From positions 1 through 64,000 of the forward strand of contig JAGBHU010000013.1 of assembly GCA_017935345.1 (NCBI GenBank): a DNA stretch of 64,000 nucleotides, read 5' to 3'. Below, piece after piece: positions 53,897 through 61,934 of the stretch; the first letter of the stretch is position 1; every line of letters begins with the position of its first letter. Position numbers and translations under genes: made by a program. The DNA is from Coprococcus sp. Its GTDB lineage: Bacteria > Bacillota > Clostridia > Lachnospirales > Lachnospiraceae. The notes beneath the pieces were generated by a model. It was not told the DNA's origin. It saw only the letters and a list, made by a program, of their open reading frames with translations, and ran no database searches.

Positions 53897-54109
53897 ATGG
53901 AAGCAAGAGAAGAATTAAAGAAATTAAGAGAAAGCACAGGTATGAACAGAAAGGAATTCTGCGAATATTTTGAGATTCCGTATATGACAGAAACGGATTG
54001 GGAATTGGGAAATAGGAGGGTTCCGCCGTACCTTTTGCGTTTAATGGAGTATAAGATTCGGATAGAGCAACTGGCAGATAAAAAGAAACAAGAGAAGACT
54101 GATGAGTAA
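53897..54109 (+). CDS. Small HTH (XRE-like) DNA-binding protein
   Basis: A 70-residue protein with an XRE-type helix-turn-helix: LRESTGMNRKEFCEYFEIPY, then TETDWELGNRRVPPYLLRL. A charged tail follows. Start 53897 has GAGGTGG just upstream; the frame is open eight codons further. Such small regulators accompany toxin-antitoxin or mobile-element genes. It is followed by a short palindrome and a broken KilA-N gene. Confidence 0.78.
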   Translation: MEAREELKKLRESTGMNRKEFCEYFEIPYMTETDWELGNRRVPPYLLRLMEYKIRIEQLADKKKQEKTDE

Positions 54110-54111
54110 TC

Positions 54112-54138
54112 AATTGTGCAACGCGTTGTTGCATAATT
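54112..54138. repeat. 27-base palindromic repeat, copy 1
   Basis: AATTGTGCAACGCGTTGT followed by TGCATAATT lies directly after the XRE stop codon. It closely matches the reverse complement of a repeat at 56554-56580 that also follows a stop codon. Likely a small dispersed palindromic element. Confidence 0.55.
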
Positions 54139-54153
54139 AGGAGGAGGCTTTTG

Positions 54154-54897
54154 GTGGATAGAAAAAAACATAAAATAATTACAGTGCAGGATATACCAAT
54201 CACAATTTCAGAAGCGGATATAGATGATTATATTTGTATTACTGATATGGCAGCTGCAAAAGGTGTAATTCCAGGGCGGCTGATGTAGTGAAAAATTGGA
54301 TTAGAAATAGAATGACATTTGAATTTCTGGGCACATGGGAGCAAATATATAATCCGGATTTTAAAGTGGTCGAATTCGACCACTTTAAGAATCAAGCAGG
54401 ATTACATACATTTGTATTGAGTGTTTCAGAGTGGATTGAAAGCACAAATGCAAAAGGCTTGTATGTAAAGAAAGGTAGATATGGCGAAACCTATGCGCAT
54501 AAAGATATTGCTTTTGAGTTTGCCTCAGCAATAAGCCCTGTATTTAAGTTGTATTTAATTAAAGAATTATATAATTCCAAAAGGGGATTATGTGACAAGT
54601 CTTGAGTGGCTTGCTTATGCAGAGGAAGCGGATATTCTCAATGTCGTAATATTTGGTTTTACTGCTAAAGCATGGAGGGATGCCAACCCAGAATTGGCTA
54701 AGAAGTATAATGTAAGGGATTTTGCGGCCATTAATGAATTAACAGTATTGTCAAATTTAGAGACTCACAATGCACAAATGATACGAGAGGGAAAAAGTAA
54801 GGTTGAAAGATTTGGTACCTTAAAAGAGATTGCAAAATATCAGCTGGATATATTGGAGTCTGCGGAAAGATTGCGATTGGAGATTAGTGAATAATTA
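54154..54897 (+). pseudogene. KilA-N domain protein gene, broken by frameshift and deletion
   Basis: Three consecutive frames give one protein. A GTG start at 54154 after GGAGGAGG gives ITVQDIPITISEADIDDYIC, then a shift near 54270; VKNWIRNRMTFEFLGTWEQI then KGRYGETYAHKDIAFEFASA, the KilA-N DNA-binding domain typical of phage and mobile-element proteins; then a second break near 54590 with apparent loss of sequence; then LNVVIFGFTAKAWRDANPEL to the end. Compared with the usual layout of these proteins the central part is shortened. Non-functional as a whole. Confidence 0.75.
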
Positions 54898-54921
54898 GTT
54901 TTGAGAAAAAGGAAGTGCCTC

Positions 54922-55668
54922 ATGGAACAGAAAGTAATAACAAGCATATTTGATTCTTGGAACGAAACTATAATATGGTCCTGTTTACAAGGCGTAATGG
55001 GAGAAATACATACTAATTCCGAAGAAGATGCTGCAATGGCGATATTGGGAGATTTTGCATTCTTTGCAGGGAAGCCAAGTGAAAAATTGATTCGTTTGAA
55101 ACCTGAAAGCTGCAAGCAGGACTTTATTATCATGGTTCCACAGAATGACGAATGGGCAAAACTGATTAAGATGTGTTATGGTGAGAAGGCGAGGAAGGTC
55201 ACAAGATATGCAATCAAAAAGGAGCCCGATATATTTGATGTTGAGAAGCTGGAACAGGCAGTATTGAACTTGCCGAATGATTATGAATTAAAGCTGTTAG
55301 AAGAGCAGGAATATAATATGTGTCGGAATAATGACTGGGCGAATGATTTGGTATCACAATACAAGGATTATGATATGTATAAAGAGTTAGGCTTAGGTGT
55401 GGTCGCTTTGAAGGATGGAGAACTGGTAGCCGGAGCTTCATCTTACAGTACATACAAGGAAGGTATTGAAATAGAAATTGACACCAGAGAAGACCATAGA
55501 AGAAAAGGATTGGCATATGCGTGTGGTGCAAAACTTATTATAGAGTGCTTGAAGAGAGGCTTATATCCAAGCTGGGATGCGCAGAATAAATGGTCAGTGG
55601 CTTTGGCTGAAAAGCTGGGATATCATTTTAGTCATGAATATACTGCCTATGAGATAATGGGATACTGA
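54922..55668 (+). CDS. GNAT-family acetyltransferase, two-domain type
   Basis: A 248-residue protein of the GNAT_acetyltr_2 kind. The N-terminal domain (1-120) has NETIIWSCLQGVMGEIH and GDFAFFAGKP. The C-terminal GNAT fold (about 130-248) has the acetyl-CoA loop DHRRKGLAYACGAKLI and ends with LGYHFSHEYTAYEI. Related proteins include antibiotic-modifying enzymes such as the zwittermicin type, but the substrate here cannot be told. Start 54922 follows AAGGAAG. Confidence 0.85.
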   Translation: MEQKVITSIFDSWNETIIWSCLQGVMGEIHTNSEEDAAMAILGDFAFFAGKPSEKLIRLKPESCKQDFIIMVPQNDEWAKLIKMCYGEKARKVTRYAIKKEPDIFDVEKLEQAVLNLPNDYELKLLEEQEYNMCRNNDWANDLVSQYKDYDMYKELGLGVVALKDGELVAGASSYSTYKEGIEIEIDTREDHRRKGLAYACGAKLIIECLKRGLYPSWDAQNKWSVALAEKLGYHFSHEYTAYEIMGY

Positions 55669-55693
55669 GTGTTGGAAGATGAAAGGAAATGTT

Positions 55694-55933
55694 ATGTGCG
55701 AGTGTGCATTTTGCCAGATAATAAATAGAAAATCGCCAGCTCATATTATTTATGAGAATGGTCAATTGATTTCGTTTTTGGATATAGAGCCGATTAATGA
55801 AGGACATGCACATTTTCATGTATTTCCTCGTTACGATAGTGACGGATTTGGTTGGACTTATGGTAGAAAAGTAAAGGATGTAAATGAAGAGATAGCAGAG
55901 AGAATAAGAAAGAAGTTAGAAAACAGCTTGTGA
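55694..55933 (+). CDS. HIT family protein, internally deleted (copy B)
   Basis: A 79-residue version of the HIT protein at 50663. Both ends match that copy closely (RKSPAHIIYENGQLISFLDI, then HAHFHVFPRYDSDGFGWTYG). A 57-residue segment found in copy A is absent in frame. The join falls in a GGACATG-like sequence that occurs at both ends of the missing piece in copy A, so recombination between short direct repeats explains it. The active-site His triad remains, but most of the nucleotide-binding core is gone, so it is probably inactive. Confidence 0.75.
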   Translation: MCECAFCQIINRKSPAHIIYENGQLISFLDIEPINEGHAHFHVFPRYDSDGFGWTYGRKVKDVNEEIAERIRKKLENSL

Positions 55934-55934
55934 T

Positions 55935-56049
55935 ATGGATAAAGTTATCAAAATGTGTATTATCCATGATTTGGAAGAAGCTCTTTTATAAAAAGGGTGG
56001 TTATACAGAATTTTATGGGAGGTACCTCTATGTGTGGAATGACATCTAA
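55935..56049 (+). pseudogene. Remnants of an HD-domain gene and of another small gene
   Basis: DKVIKMCIIHDLEEA (from 55935) is the metal-binding His-Asp segment of a YfbR-like HD hydrolase, ending after 18 codons. It is followed at 55990 by the C-terminal-like GGYTEFYGRYLYVWNDI and a stop. Neither has a complete gene. They hold the place that the HD remnant has in copy A of this block. Confidence 0.5.
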
Positions 56050-56079
56050 TCAGTAAAATAAATTGATTGGAGGAAGAAC

Positions 56080-56553
56080 ATGAATATAAACATTCGAAAA
56101 ATAAATAGCAATGAGCATAAGTTACTGGATGACTTTCTATATGAGGCAATTTTTATTCCGGAAGGAGTGGAAGCCCCACCAAGAGACATCATCAGTGCGC
56201 CAGAGTTACAGGTTTATGTGCAGGATTTTGGAATCCGGGAAGGTGACATTTGTTTTGTGGCAGAAGTGGAAGGAAAAATTGTTGGAGCAGTCTGGGTGCG
56301 TATTATGGATGATTACGGGCACGTTGAAGAGGGTGTTCCATCGTTTGCAATTTCTCTGTATAAAGAATATCGCGGTTTTGGTATCGGAACAGCTATGATG
56401 AAAAAAATGCTTAAGGAGTTAAAAAGAAGAGGATACCAGAAAACTTCTTTGGCGGTACAGAAAGCAAACTATGCTGTGAAGATGTATAAAAATGTTGGGT
56501 TCGAAATTATTGATGAAAACGATGAAGAGTATATCATGGTGTGTGTATTATAA
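56080..56553 (+). CDS. GNAT-family N-acetyltransferase
   Basis: A single-domain GNAT enzyme of 157 residues. Strand and acetyl-CoA loop: FAISLYKEYRGFGIGTAMMK (about 88-107, with RGFGIG binding the pyrophosphate). The end ANYAVKMYKNVGFEIIDEN is typical. GGAGGAAGAAC precedes the start. The substrate is not predictable. A broken copy of its 5' end lies at 51163. Confidence 0.9.
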   Translation: MNINIRKINSNEHKLLDDFLYEAIFIPEGVEAPPRDIISAPELQVYVQDFGIREGDICFVAEVEGKIVGAVWVRIMDDYGHVEEGVPSFAISLYKEYRGFGIGTAMMKKMLKELKRRGYQKTSLAVQKANYAVKMYKNVGFEIIDENDEEYIMVCVL

Positions 56554-56580
56554 TTATGCAACGAGCTGTTGCGCAATTTG
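56554..56580. repeat. 27-base palindromic repeat, copy 2
   Basis: AATTATGCAACGAGCTGT followed by TGCGCAATT directly after the GNAT stop codon. In reverse orientation it matches the repeat at 54112 in most positions. Confidence 0.5.
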
Positions 56581-56631
56581 TGAGAATGATATGTTCGAAA
56601 TACTATCAGACAGAAGTTGAGGTGTAGGATG

Positions 56632-57690
56632 ATGAAATTGAATATTAAGGATACCATAGATGAATATTTATCGGTGTCAAAATACATAAATTGGAACGAT
56701 GATAGCATCTTAGCAAAAGCAGATGAATTCAAGAAGAACCATGCAGATGACATTGCTTTGATTAAGGCAGTTTATGAGTTTGTGCGTGATGAAATAAAGC
56801 ACTCATGGGATGCACAGGACAAGCGGGTAACCAAGTCTGCCACAGAAGTGTTGAAAAAAGGCGTGGGTATTTGTTGGGCGAAGGCAAATCTTCTTGCAGC
56901 GTTGCTGCGTGCATGTGGGATACCGTCAGGTATTTGTTATCAGCGTCTTACATTAGGAGATGTACCGGAAACCGGATTTTGCATTCATGCATTAAATGCT
57001 GTTTATATCAAGTCATTGGATAGATGGATTCGTTTGGATGCAAGAGGAAATAAGGTGGGTGTGGATGCTCAGTTTGATTTGGAGCAGGAAAGATTAGCTT
57101 TTCCGGTGCGTGAGGATCTGGGAGAGGTTGATTATGGGATTGTTTATGCAAACTCGTCTGATCAGTTAATGAAAGTATTGGAAGAAAGCACAGATGCACT
57201 TTATATGTATCGGAATTGTCTGCCGGATAGTATTTTTGAATATAAAAGAGCAACCATAGAAGATGTTGAAGAACTGGTAAGAACAAGGATTATTGTTCTT
57301 CGTGCAGCCAATAAATTGTCTGATGGTGCGGACATGTCAAAGGTGGAGCAAGAATCTTATGCATATTATAAGCGGGCATTGAAAGATGGTGAACATATCG
57401 CATACCTGGTGTACGATAATGATAAGTTTATCGGTGCAGGTGGAGTTAGTTTTTATCAGGTCATGCCAACTTATCATAATCCGACAGGGAAAAAGGCGTA
57501 TATTATGAATATGTATACGGCACCGGAATATCGGAGGCAGGGAATTGCATTTCATACATTGGACTTACTGGTAAAGGATGCGAAGGATATGGGCGTGTCA
57601 CAGATTGCGTTAGAGGCAACGGATATGGGACGGTCATTGTATGAGAAATATGGATTTGTAAAGATGGAAGATGAAATGGAGATTAAGTAG
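56632..57690 (+). CDS. Transglutaminase-like domain fused to GNAT acetyltransferase
   Basis: A 352-residue cytoplasmic fusion. Residues about 45-185 form a transglutaminase-like cysteine-protease fold: Cys in GVGICWAKANLLAALLRACG (about 79), His in FCIHALNAVYI (about 118), Asp in WIRLDARGNKVG (about 134), a complete triad. Residues about 200-352 form a GNAT domain with NMYTAPEYRRQGIAFHTL. Start 56632 is placed after GAGGTG; ATG 56629 is also possible. The combination suggests a peptide- or amine-modifying enzyme, but no substrate is evident. Confidence 0.82.
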   Translation: MKLNIKDTIDEYLSVSKYINWNDDSILAKADEFKKNHADDIALIKAVYEFVRDEIKHSWDAQDKRVTKSATEVLKKGVGICWAKANLLAALLRACGIPSGICYQRLTLGDVPETGFCIHALNAVYIKSLDRWIRLDARGNKVGVDAQFDLEQERLAFPVREDLGEVDYGIVYANSSDQLMKVLEESTDALYMYRNCLPDSIFEYKRATIEDVEELVRTRIIVLRAANKLSDGADMSKVEQESYAYYKRALKDGEHIAYLVYDNDKFIGAGGVSFYQVMPTYHNPTGKKAYIMNMYTAPEYRRQGIAFHTLDLLVKDAKDMGVSQIALEATDMGRSLYEKYGFVKMEDEMEIK

Positions 57691-57861
57691 TATGAAAACA
57701 GACAGATATTTATGAGGAAATATAAGCTATATCTAAAGACGGTAATACAGGAATGATTTTGGACTTATATCTTTTACTATAAAATCTGGATAGTAATTGA
57801 CAAATATGCTAAAATATAACAGATAGTAAAAATTATATTGTAAAACAAAGGTGGGAAAGAT

Positions 57862-59622
57862 TTGAAACAATTTCATTTTGCATATCATAATAACAAAGCA
57901 TTGCTTACAGAATTAGCAAGAATAAAAAGATTTTGCGATCGATTTGAGGGGAATCAGGCAGTTTTTGAGATATATACCAAGGAACTTGACGAAAAGCGTG
58001 TTCGTGAAATAACGGATGTAATTGAGGAAGAAATGCCGGATGCATATTATTATGGCTGCCTGTCTTGTGGAAATATTCTAGATGGAGAACTCACGGGTGC
58101 AGATACAATTATAGTATGCCTGATATTCGAGTATGACACAACCAGCTTTCGGATAACCCAGCTTTCGTGTTCCGATCCTGATTATAACCGTAAGCTGCAG
58201 GATTTGATTGATTATTGTAATTCCAGCAAGTGGATAAAAAGTATTGAAATTCTGACTACTGCGAAGATGCTGGATTCCGGCTTTCTGAATGTATGGAGTG
58301 AGAAGTTGAATCCGCAGTTGCATTGCGTCGGTGGTTGTTCCTCGAATCCAATCAATGAACAAAGTGATGATACATATGTATTTTCTAAGGGGGTAGGTTT
58401 TTCAGACGATGCCGCAACTTTCGTTATGGTTGGTGGAGAGGACTTGTATGTATGCAGCACTTACGTATTGGGATATGAACCTATGGGCAGAGTTTACGAG
58501 CCTACAAGCATGGATGGTGCAGTGATTCATGCACTCAACGGACAACCCGCATTTGAAGTGTACAAGAGATATTTGAAGATTGAGAATAATGAGCATTTCT
58601 TCTATAATGCATTGGGTTTTCCTATGATTATGCGGAAGGATGGAGTGGATTACTTGCGAGTACCTATAGCGGTATTGAAGGATAATTCGCTGGTTATGTC
58701 CGGTGAAATTGAAGAAGGCAGTTCTATACGTTTGTCCTATGGAAATCCGTCTATCATCCTTAGAAATATAGATAAAGTGGGAGGCAAGCTTGCCACTATA
58801 GGACCGGAGGCGATTCGAATTTATTCCTGCTTTACAAGAAAGCTGTATTGGGGTGATGACAATATCAGTAAAGAAACCGAGAATTTTGCAGCCCTTGCAC
58901 CGGCGACAGGATTTTTTACACGCGGTGAGATATTGCGAATAGGCAGGCGGGTTTCTAATCTGAATGCTACTCTTGTGGTAATCGGTCTTAGAGAGGGAGC
59001 GCTGGTTCCGATTGATTATCATTCAATGTTTGAAGCAAGTGAGAATTCCGGTATGCTTTCTTATGAAGACAGATTGATTAATTTTATCGGTGAAGCCACA
59101 AGAGAGTTAGAGGCTGCGAATCGTGAACTTGCCCGCACATCTATAATGGATGGATTTACGAAGCTGTATAATCGTACCGAGATACAGAGACGCATCACCC
59201 AGGCCCTTGAAAACTCTAAAAAGCTTAAGGATAATATGGCTCTGATAATGCTGGATATAGATAATTTTAAGAGGGTAAACGATACATATGGTCATAGTGA
59301 GGGCGATGCGGTAATCAAAGGTTTATCTGCAATTTTGTCAGAAATTGATAATAATAACGAATATTATTTTGCCGGACGTTGGGGCGGAGAAGAGTTTATG
59401 CTTCTTGTCGAGAAAGAATCGGAGCAGAAGATATGGGATTTGGCGGAGGAGATTCGCAAGGACTTCGCATCCCTTGAGTTTCCAAAGGCAGGAAGACAGA
59501 GTGTCAGTGTTGGTATTACGACGTTGCAGCCGGATGACACAATAGACAGCATTTGTGTGAGAATTGACAAAGCGCTTTATCAGGCTAAGAGCAATGGAAA
59601 GAACAGGGTTGAAAAGTTATAG
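57862..59622 (+). CDS. FIST sensor - GGDEF diguanylate cyclase
   Basis: A 586-residue soluble signalling protein. The FIST N-domain (about 10-215) shows YYYGCLSCGNILDGEL, and FIST-C (about 225-395) ends ATGFFTRGEIL. A short coiled coil (AATRELEAANRELAR-like, about 405-428) links to the GGDEF domain: MDGFTKLYNRTEI, MLDIDNFKRVNDTYGHSEGD and RWGGEEF (about 508), an active-type signature. No RxxD inhibitory site is seen five residues before GGEEF. It should make cyclic di-GMP in response to a small cytoplasmic ligand. The start codon is TTG 57862 after GTGGGAAAGA. Confidence 0.9.
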   Translation: MKQFHFAYHNNKALLTELARIKRFCDRFEGNQAVFEIYTKELDEKRVREITDVIEEEMPDAYYYGCLSCGNILDGELTGADTIIVCLIFEYDTTSFRITQLSCSDPDYNRKLQDLIDYCNSSKWIKSIEILTTAKMLDSGFLNVWSEKLNPQLHCVGGCSSNPINEQSDDTYVFSKGVGFSDDAATFVMVGGEDLYVCSTYVLGYEPMGRVYEPTSMDGAVIHALNGQPAFEVYKRYLKIENNEHFFYNALGFPMIMRKDGVDYLRVPIAVLKDNSLVMSGEIEEGSSIRLSYGNPSIILRNIDKVGGKLATIGPEAIRIYSCFTRKLYWGDDNISKETENFAALAPATGFFTRGEILRIGRRVSNLNATLVVIGLREGALVPIDYHSMFEASENSGMLSYEDRLINFIGEATRELEAANRELARTSIMDGFTKLYNRTEIQRRITQALENSKKLKDNMALIMLDIDNFKRVNDTYGHSEGDAVIKGLSAILSEIDNNNEYYFAGRWGGEEFMLLVEKESEQKIWDLAEEIRKDFASLEFPKAGRQSVSVGITTLQPDDTIDSICVRIDKALYQAKSNGKNRVEKL

Positions 59623-59750
59623 CTTTTCTGAGCAGGGTAAAACACAGTAGAAAAATTCTCATAAAAAATAGCAAAGAGGCGTGAAAAAAACAAATCCAGA
59701 AATCAGGTTCAATCAATGTTTCCTGTTTTCATAGCATTTACACTCGATAT

Positions 59751-60521
59751 TTAAAGCTGTTTCTTGTTTATAACCGGAATACTAACAGCAACGCATACGA
59801 TACACAAGGCAGTAGTAATAACGATAGCTTTTATATATGCGTTTGTTTTCTCTGTACCAATCAAAAGCGAATTGGTATCCATCAACATCATGGGTAAATA
59901 CACCTTTACTTTTGGTATGATACTCAATAAATATGCCAACAGCACTGTCCCACCGATACATAGGGTAACTCCCGTGTTATTCTGCAGCAGCGACGAGAAC
60001 AGGACAATAAGGCATATTACCCATATGCCGAACAGCCACCATATAGCCACCGAGAAGAATAAGTTATTAGCAATACCATTGTCCCAAAAATAAGCGTTGT
60101 AACTATAGGTAATAGTAAAACAAAGCCAGTAGCCAAATGTCCAAAGCGACAGTAACAGCAAAGCTTTTGCCAGCACAACCTTGTATCTCGACAAGCCTTT
60201 TGTCAGTACAAGCAGCAATGTTCCGGATTTGTATTCTTTGGTAAATATATCGCTGAAGATCAGTACAAAGGCGATAAGAGCCATAGGAATGTTCTTGAAA
60301 AACTGTGTCCATGAGGTCATTGCGTCCACCTGAACAGTTGTGACAAGCAATCCGCTTTCTGTCATTACATCAGAAAGCATTTCCATCATCCACGGTGTCA
60401 GTTTTGCAATCGCAGGATTCATAATGCCAAACAGGACAAACAGCAGTATCAGGATAGTGATTTTACCTGTCCGCGCAGCTTCAGAATATTCTTTTTTCAT
60501 AAAAGCAAGCAAAGGCTTCAT
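59751..60521 (-). CDS. ABC-2 type permease, YxlG-like
   Basis: A 256-residue membrane subunit with six hydrophobic helices. The typical ABC-2 segment is FTKEYKSGTLLLVLTKGLSR (about 92-111), preceded by an outside loop. Its start overlaps the ATPase stop by four bases. The gene order PLDc_N protein, ATPase, permease equals yxlE-yxlF-yxlG of Bacillus subtilis, where the set is linked to the sigma-Y system. No sigma gene is seen here. Confidence 0.85.
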   Translation of the reverse strand: MKPLLAFMKKEYSEAARTGKITILILLFVLFGIMNPAIAKLTPWMMEMLSDVMTESGLLVTTVQVDAMTSWTQFFKNIPMALIAFVLIFSDIFTKEYKSGTLLLVLTKGLSRYKVVLAKALLLLSLWTFGYWLCFTITYSYNAYFWDNGIANNLFFSVAIWWLFGIWVICLIVLFSSLLQNNTGVTLCIGGTVLLAYLLSIIPKVKVYLPMMLMDTNSLLIGTEKTNAYIKAIVITTALCIVCVAVSIPVINKKQL

Positions 60522-61414
60522 TTTGTCACCTCCAAAAACAACGATTCAAGCGTTGGTTCTATTTGCTCAATTCTCTGTACGGGTATTCTGTTTTCAGCGA
60601 CATATTGCATAATGGCAAAGAAACGCTCCTCGCTGCCGTGAAAAACAATCGCATTTTGTTCCGTGCGTTGAAGCTCGCCAAATGCTTTTATAAGCGTATC
60701 GGCAGCCTCTTTTTGTACTGTTTCAATGATAAATCCGTCTGATGACCGCTTGTTTCGCAGTTCTGCAATGGTTCCTTGCATGGCAATTTTTCCATCGCTC
60801 AAAAAAGCGGCTTCGGTACAGATACGTTCCACATCAGAAAGAATGTGCGTGGAAAAAAGCACTGTGGTTTGTTCCTTTACGGCAAGAAGTATATCCAAAA
60901 TTTCCTTACGTCCTGCGGGATCAAGTGCCGATGTCGGCTCGTCACAAATCAAAAGTTTTGGACAATTCAGAAGTGTCTGCGCTATTCCCAAGCGTTGTTT
61001 CATACCCCTTGAAAATCCTTTGATACGGTGGTGTTCGTGACCAAGACCGACCAGATCTAGCAGCTCGTTGCTTTTCATCGCAATATCGGATTTGTTCATC
61101 CCGCTTACTTCTCCACAAAGATTCAGATATTCAAGCGGCGTCATATAGGAATAAAATTCCGGCACGTCGGGCAGATAGCCGATATAACGATTGGTACTGG
61201 TCTGTCCAAAATATACCTTTTCACCCATGACATAGATTTCGCCACTGTCTGATTTTAGAAATCCAAGGATTGCTTTCATTGTCGTTGTTTTTCCTGCACC
61301 GTTTTTACCGATAAAACCAAAAATGCTGTGTTCAGGTACAGACAAATCAAGCCCACAAAGCACTTCTTTACTGCCAAAGTTCTTTTTTAGGTTTTGTATC
61401 GCCAGCACATTCAT
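60518..61414 (-). CDS. ABC transporter ATP-binding protein, YxlF-like
   Basis: A 298-residue ATPase of the ABC-2 group. Walker A GKNGAGKTTT, signature GFSRGMKQRLGIAQTL, Walker B LLICDEPTSALDP and the H-loop STHIL are all present. The C-terminal 80 residues form the usual regulatory beta domain (PTLESLFLEVTK at the end). Start 61414 (MNVLAIQNLKK) follows AAGGAGG; the frame is open 20 codons further but overlaps the preceding gene. It works with the permease directly downstream. Confidence 0.9.
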   Translation of the reverse strand: MNVLAIQNLKKNFGSKEVLCGLDLSVPEHSIFGFIGKNGAGKTTTMKAILGFLKSDSGEIYVMGEKVYFGQTSTNRYIGYLPDVPEFYSYMTPLEYLNLCGEVSGMNKSDIAMKSNELLDLVGLGHEHHRIKGFSRGMKQRLGIAQTLLNCPKLLICDEPTSALDPAGRKEILDILLAVKEQTTVLFSTHILSDVERICTEAAFLSDGKIAMQGTIAELRNKRSSDGFIIETVQKEAADTLIKAFGELQRTEQNAIVFHGSEERFFAIMQYVAENRIPVQRIEQIEPTLESLFLEVTK

Positions 61415-61415
61415 G

Positions 61416-61619
61416 TCATTCAGCCTCCTTTCCAAGCAAGAAGTACAGGATTGGACCAATAAATTCCATGCCAATAATCACAACAACGAGCCACAAAGTG
61501 CGATTGCCTCTTTTATAATTCTTATGGGTCAGAATATGATAAATCGTATAACCCAACAGAGCAAACTCTGCGATTGCCAGCGGAAGCAAAAACGGAAGAA
61601 ATTCCATAATCTTATCCAT
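61416..61619 (-). CDS. PLDc_N-domain small membrane protein, YxlE-like
   Basis: A 67-residue protein with two hydrophobic helices (about 7-28 and 42-62) separated by THKNYKRGNRTLW. This is the phospholipase D N-terminal (cardiolipin synthase N) type of domain, as in YxlE. The first gene of the minus-strand cassette; its stop lies one base before the ATPase start. AAAGGAG stands upstream of the ATG. It may keep the transporter or a regulator inactive. Confidence 0.83.
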   Translation of the reverse strand: MDKIMEFLPFLLPLAIAEFALLGYTIYHILTHKNYKRGNRTLWLVVVIIGMEFIGPILYFLLGKEAE

Positions 61620-61654
61620 TCTTATTTATCTCCTTTCGAGCTCATTTTACTTCA

Positions 61655-61685
61655 TTACGCAGCGTCACGAGCAATACGTTACGCA
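61655..61685 (-). promoter_or_regulatory. Direct-repeat operator candidate before the YxlE/F/G-like cassette
   Basis: TGCGTAA occurs twice on the minus strand (61685-61679 and 61661-61655), 24 bases apart, in the extended forms TTGCGTAACG and CTGCGTAATG. The rest of the 315-base gap to 61935 holds no gene. The pattern suggests a regulator site, perhaps of MerR kind, but no regulator gene lies beside it. Confidence 0.4.
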
Positions 61686-61934
61686 AGGTGCTTTTTGCGT
61701 ATTTTGGAATTTTATTTGATTTTACCTGTTCCGATTGATTCTCTATTATTGCTTATCAGCTTCAATATGTGGATTGATTGAATACAGTTCTGTTTAGTAT
61801 GACTGCGGAATTTGGCGTTTCAGGCAAAAGCTGATTGATTTTTTATATTTTATGGGTTATATTTTCTATGAATACTATTTGAGAAACAGGCGCTTGGTTG
61901 TCTGTAATCTGGTGAATCAGGAGGAAACATTGAT

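Noticed and set aside
59623-59750. A possible terminator between the FIST-GGDEF gene and the convergent permease gene.
   Set aside because: Only an imperfect 9-base pairing with a 15-base loop and no T-run on either strand.
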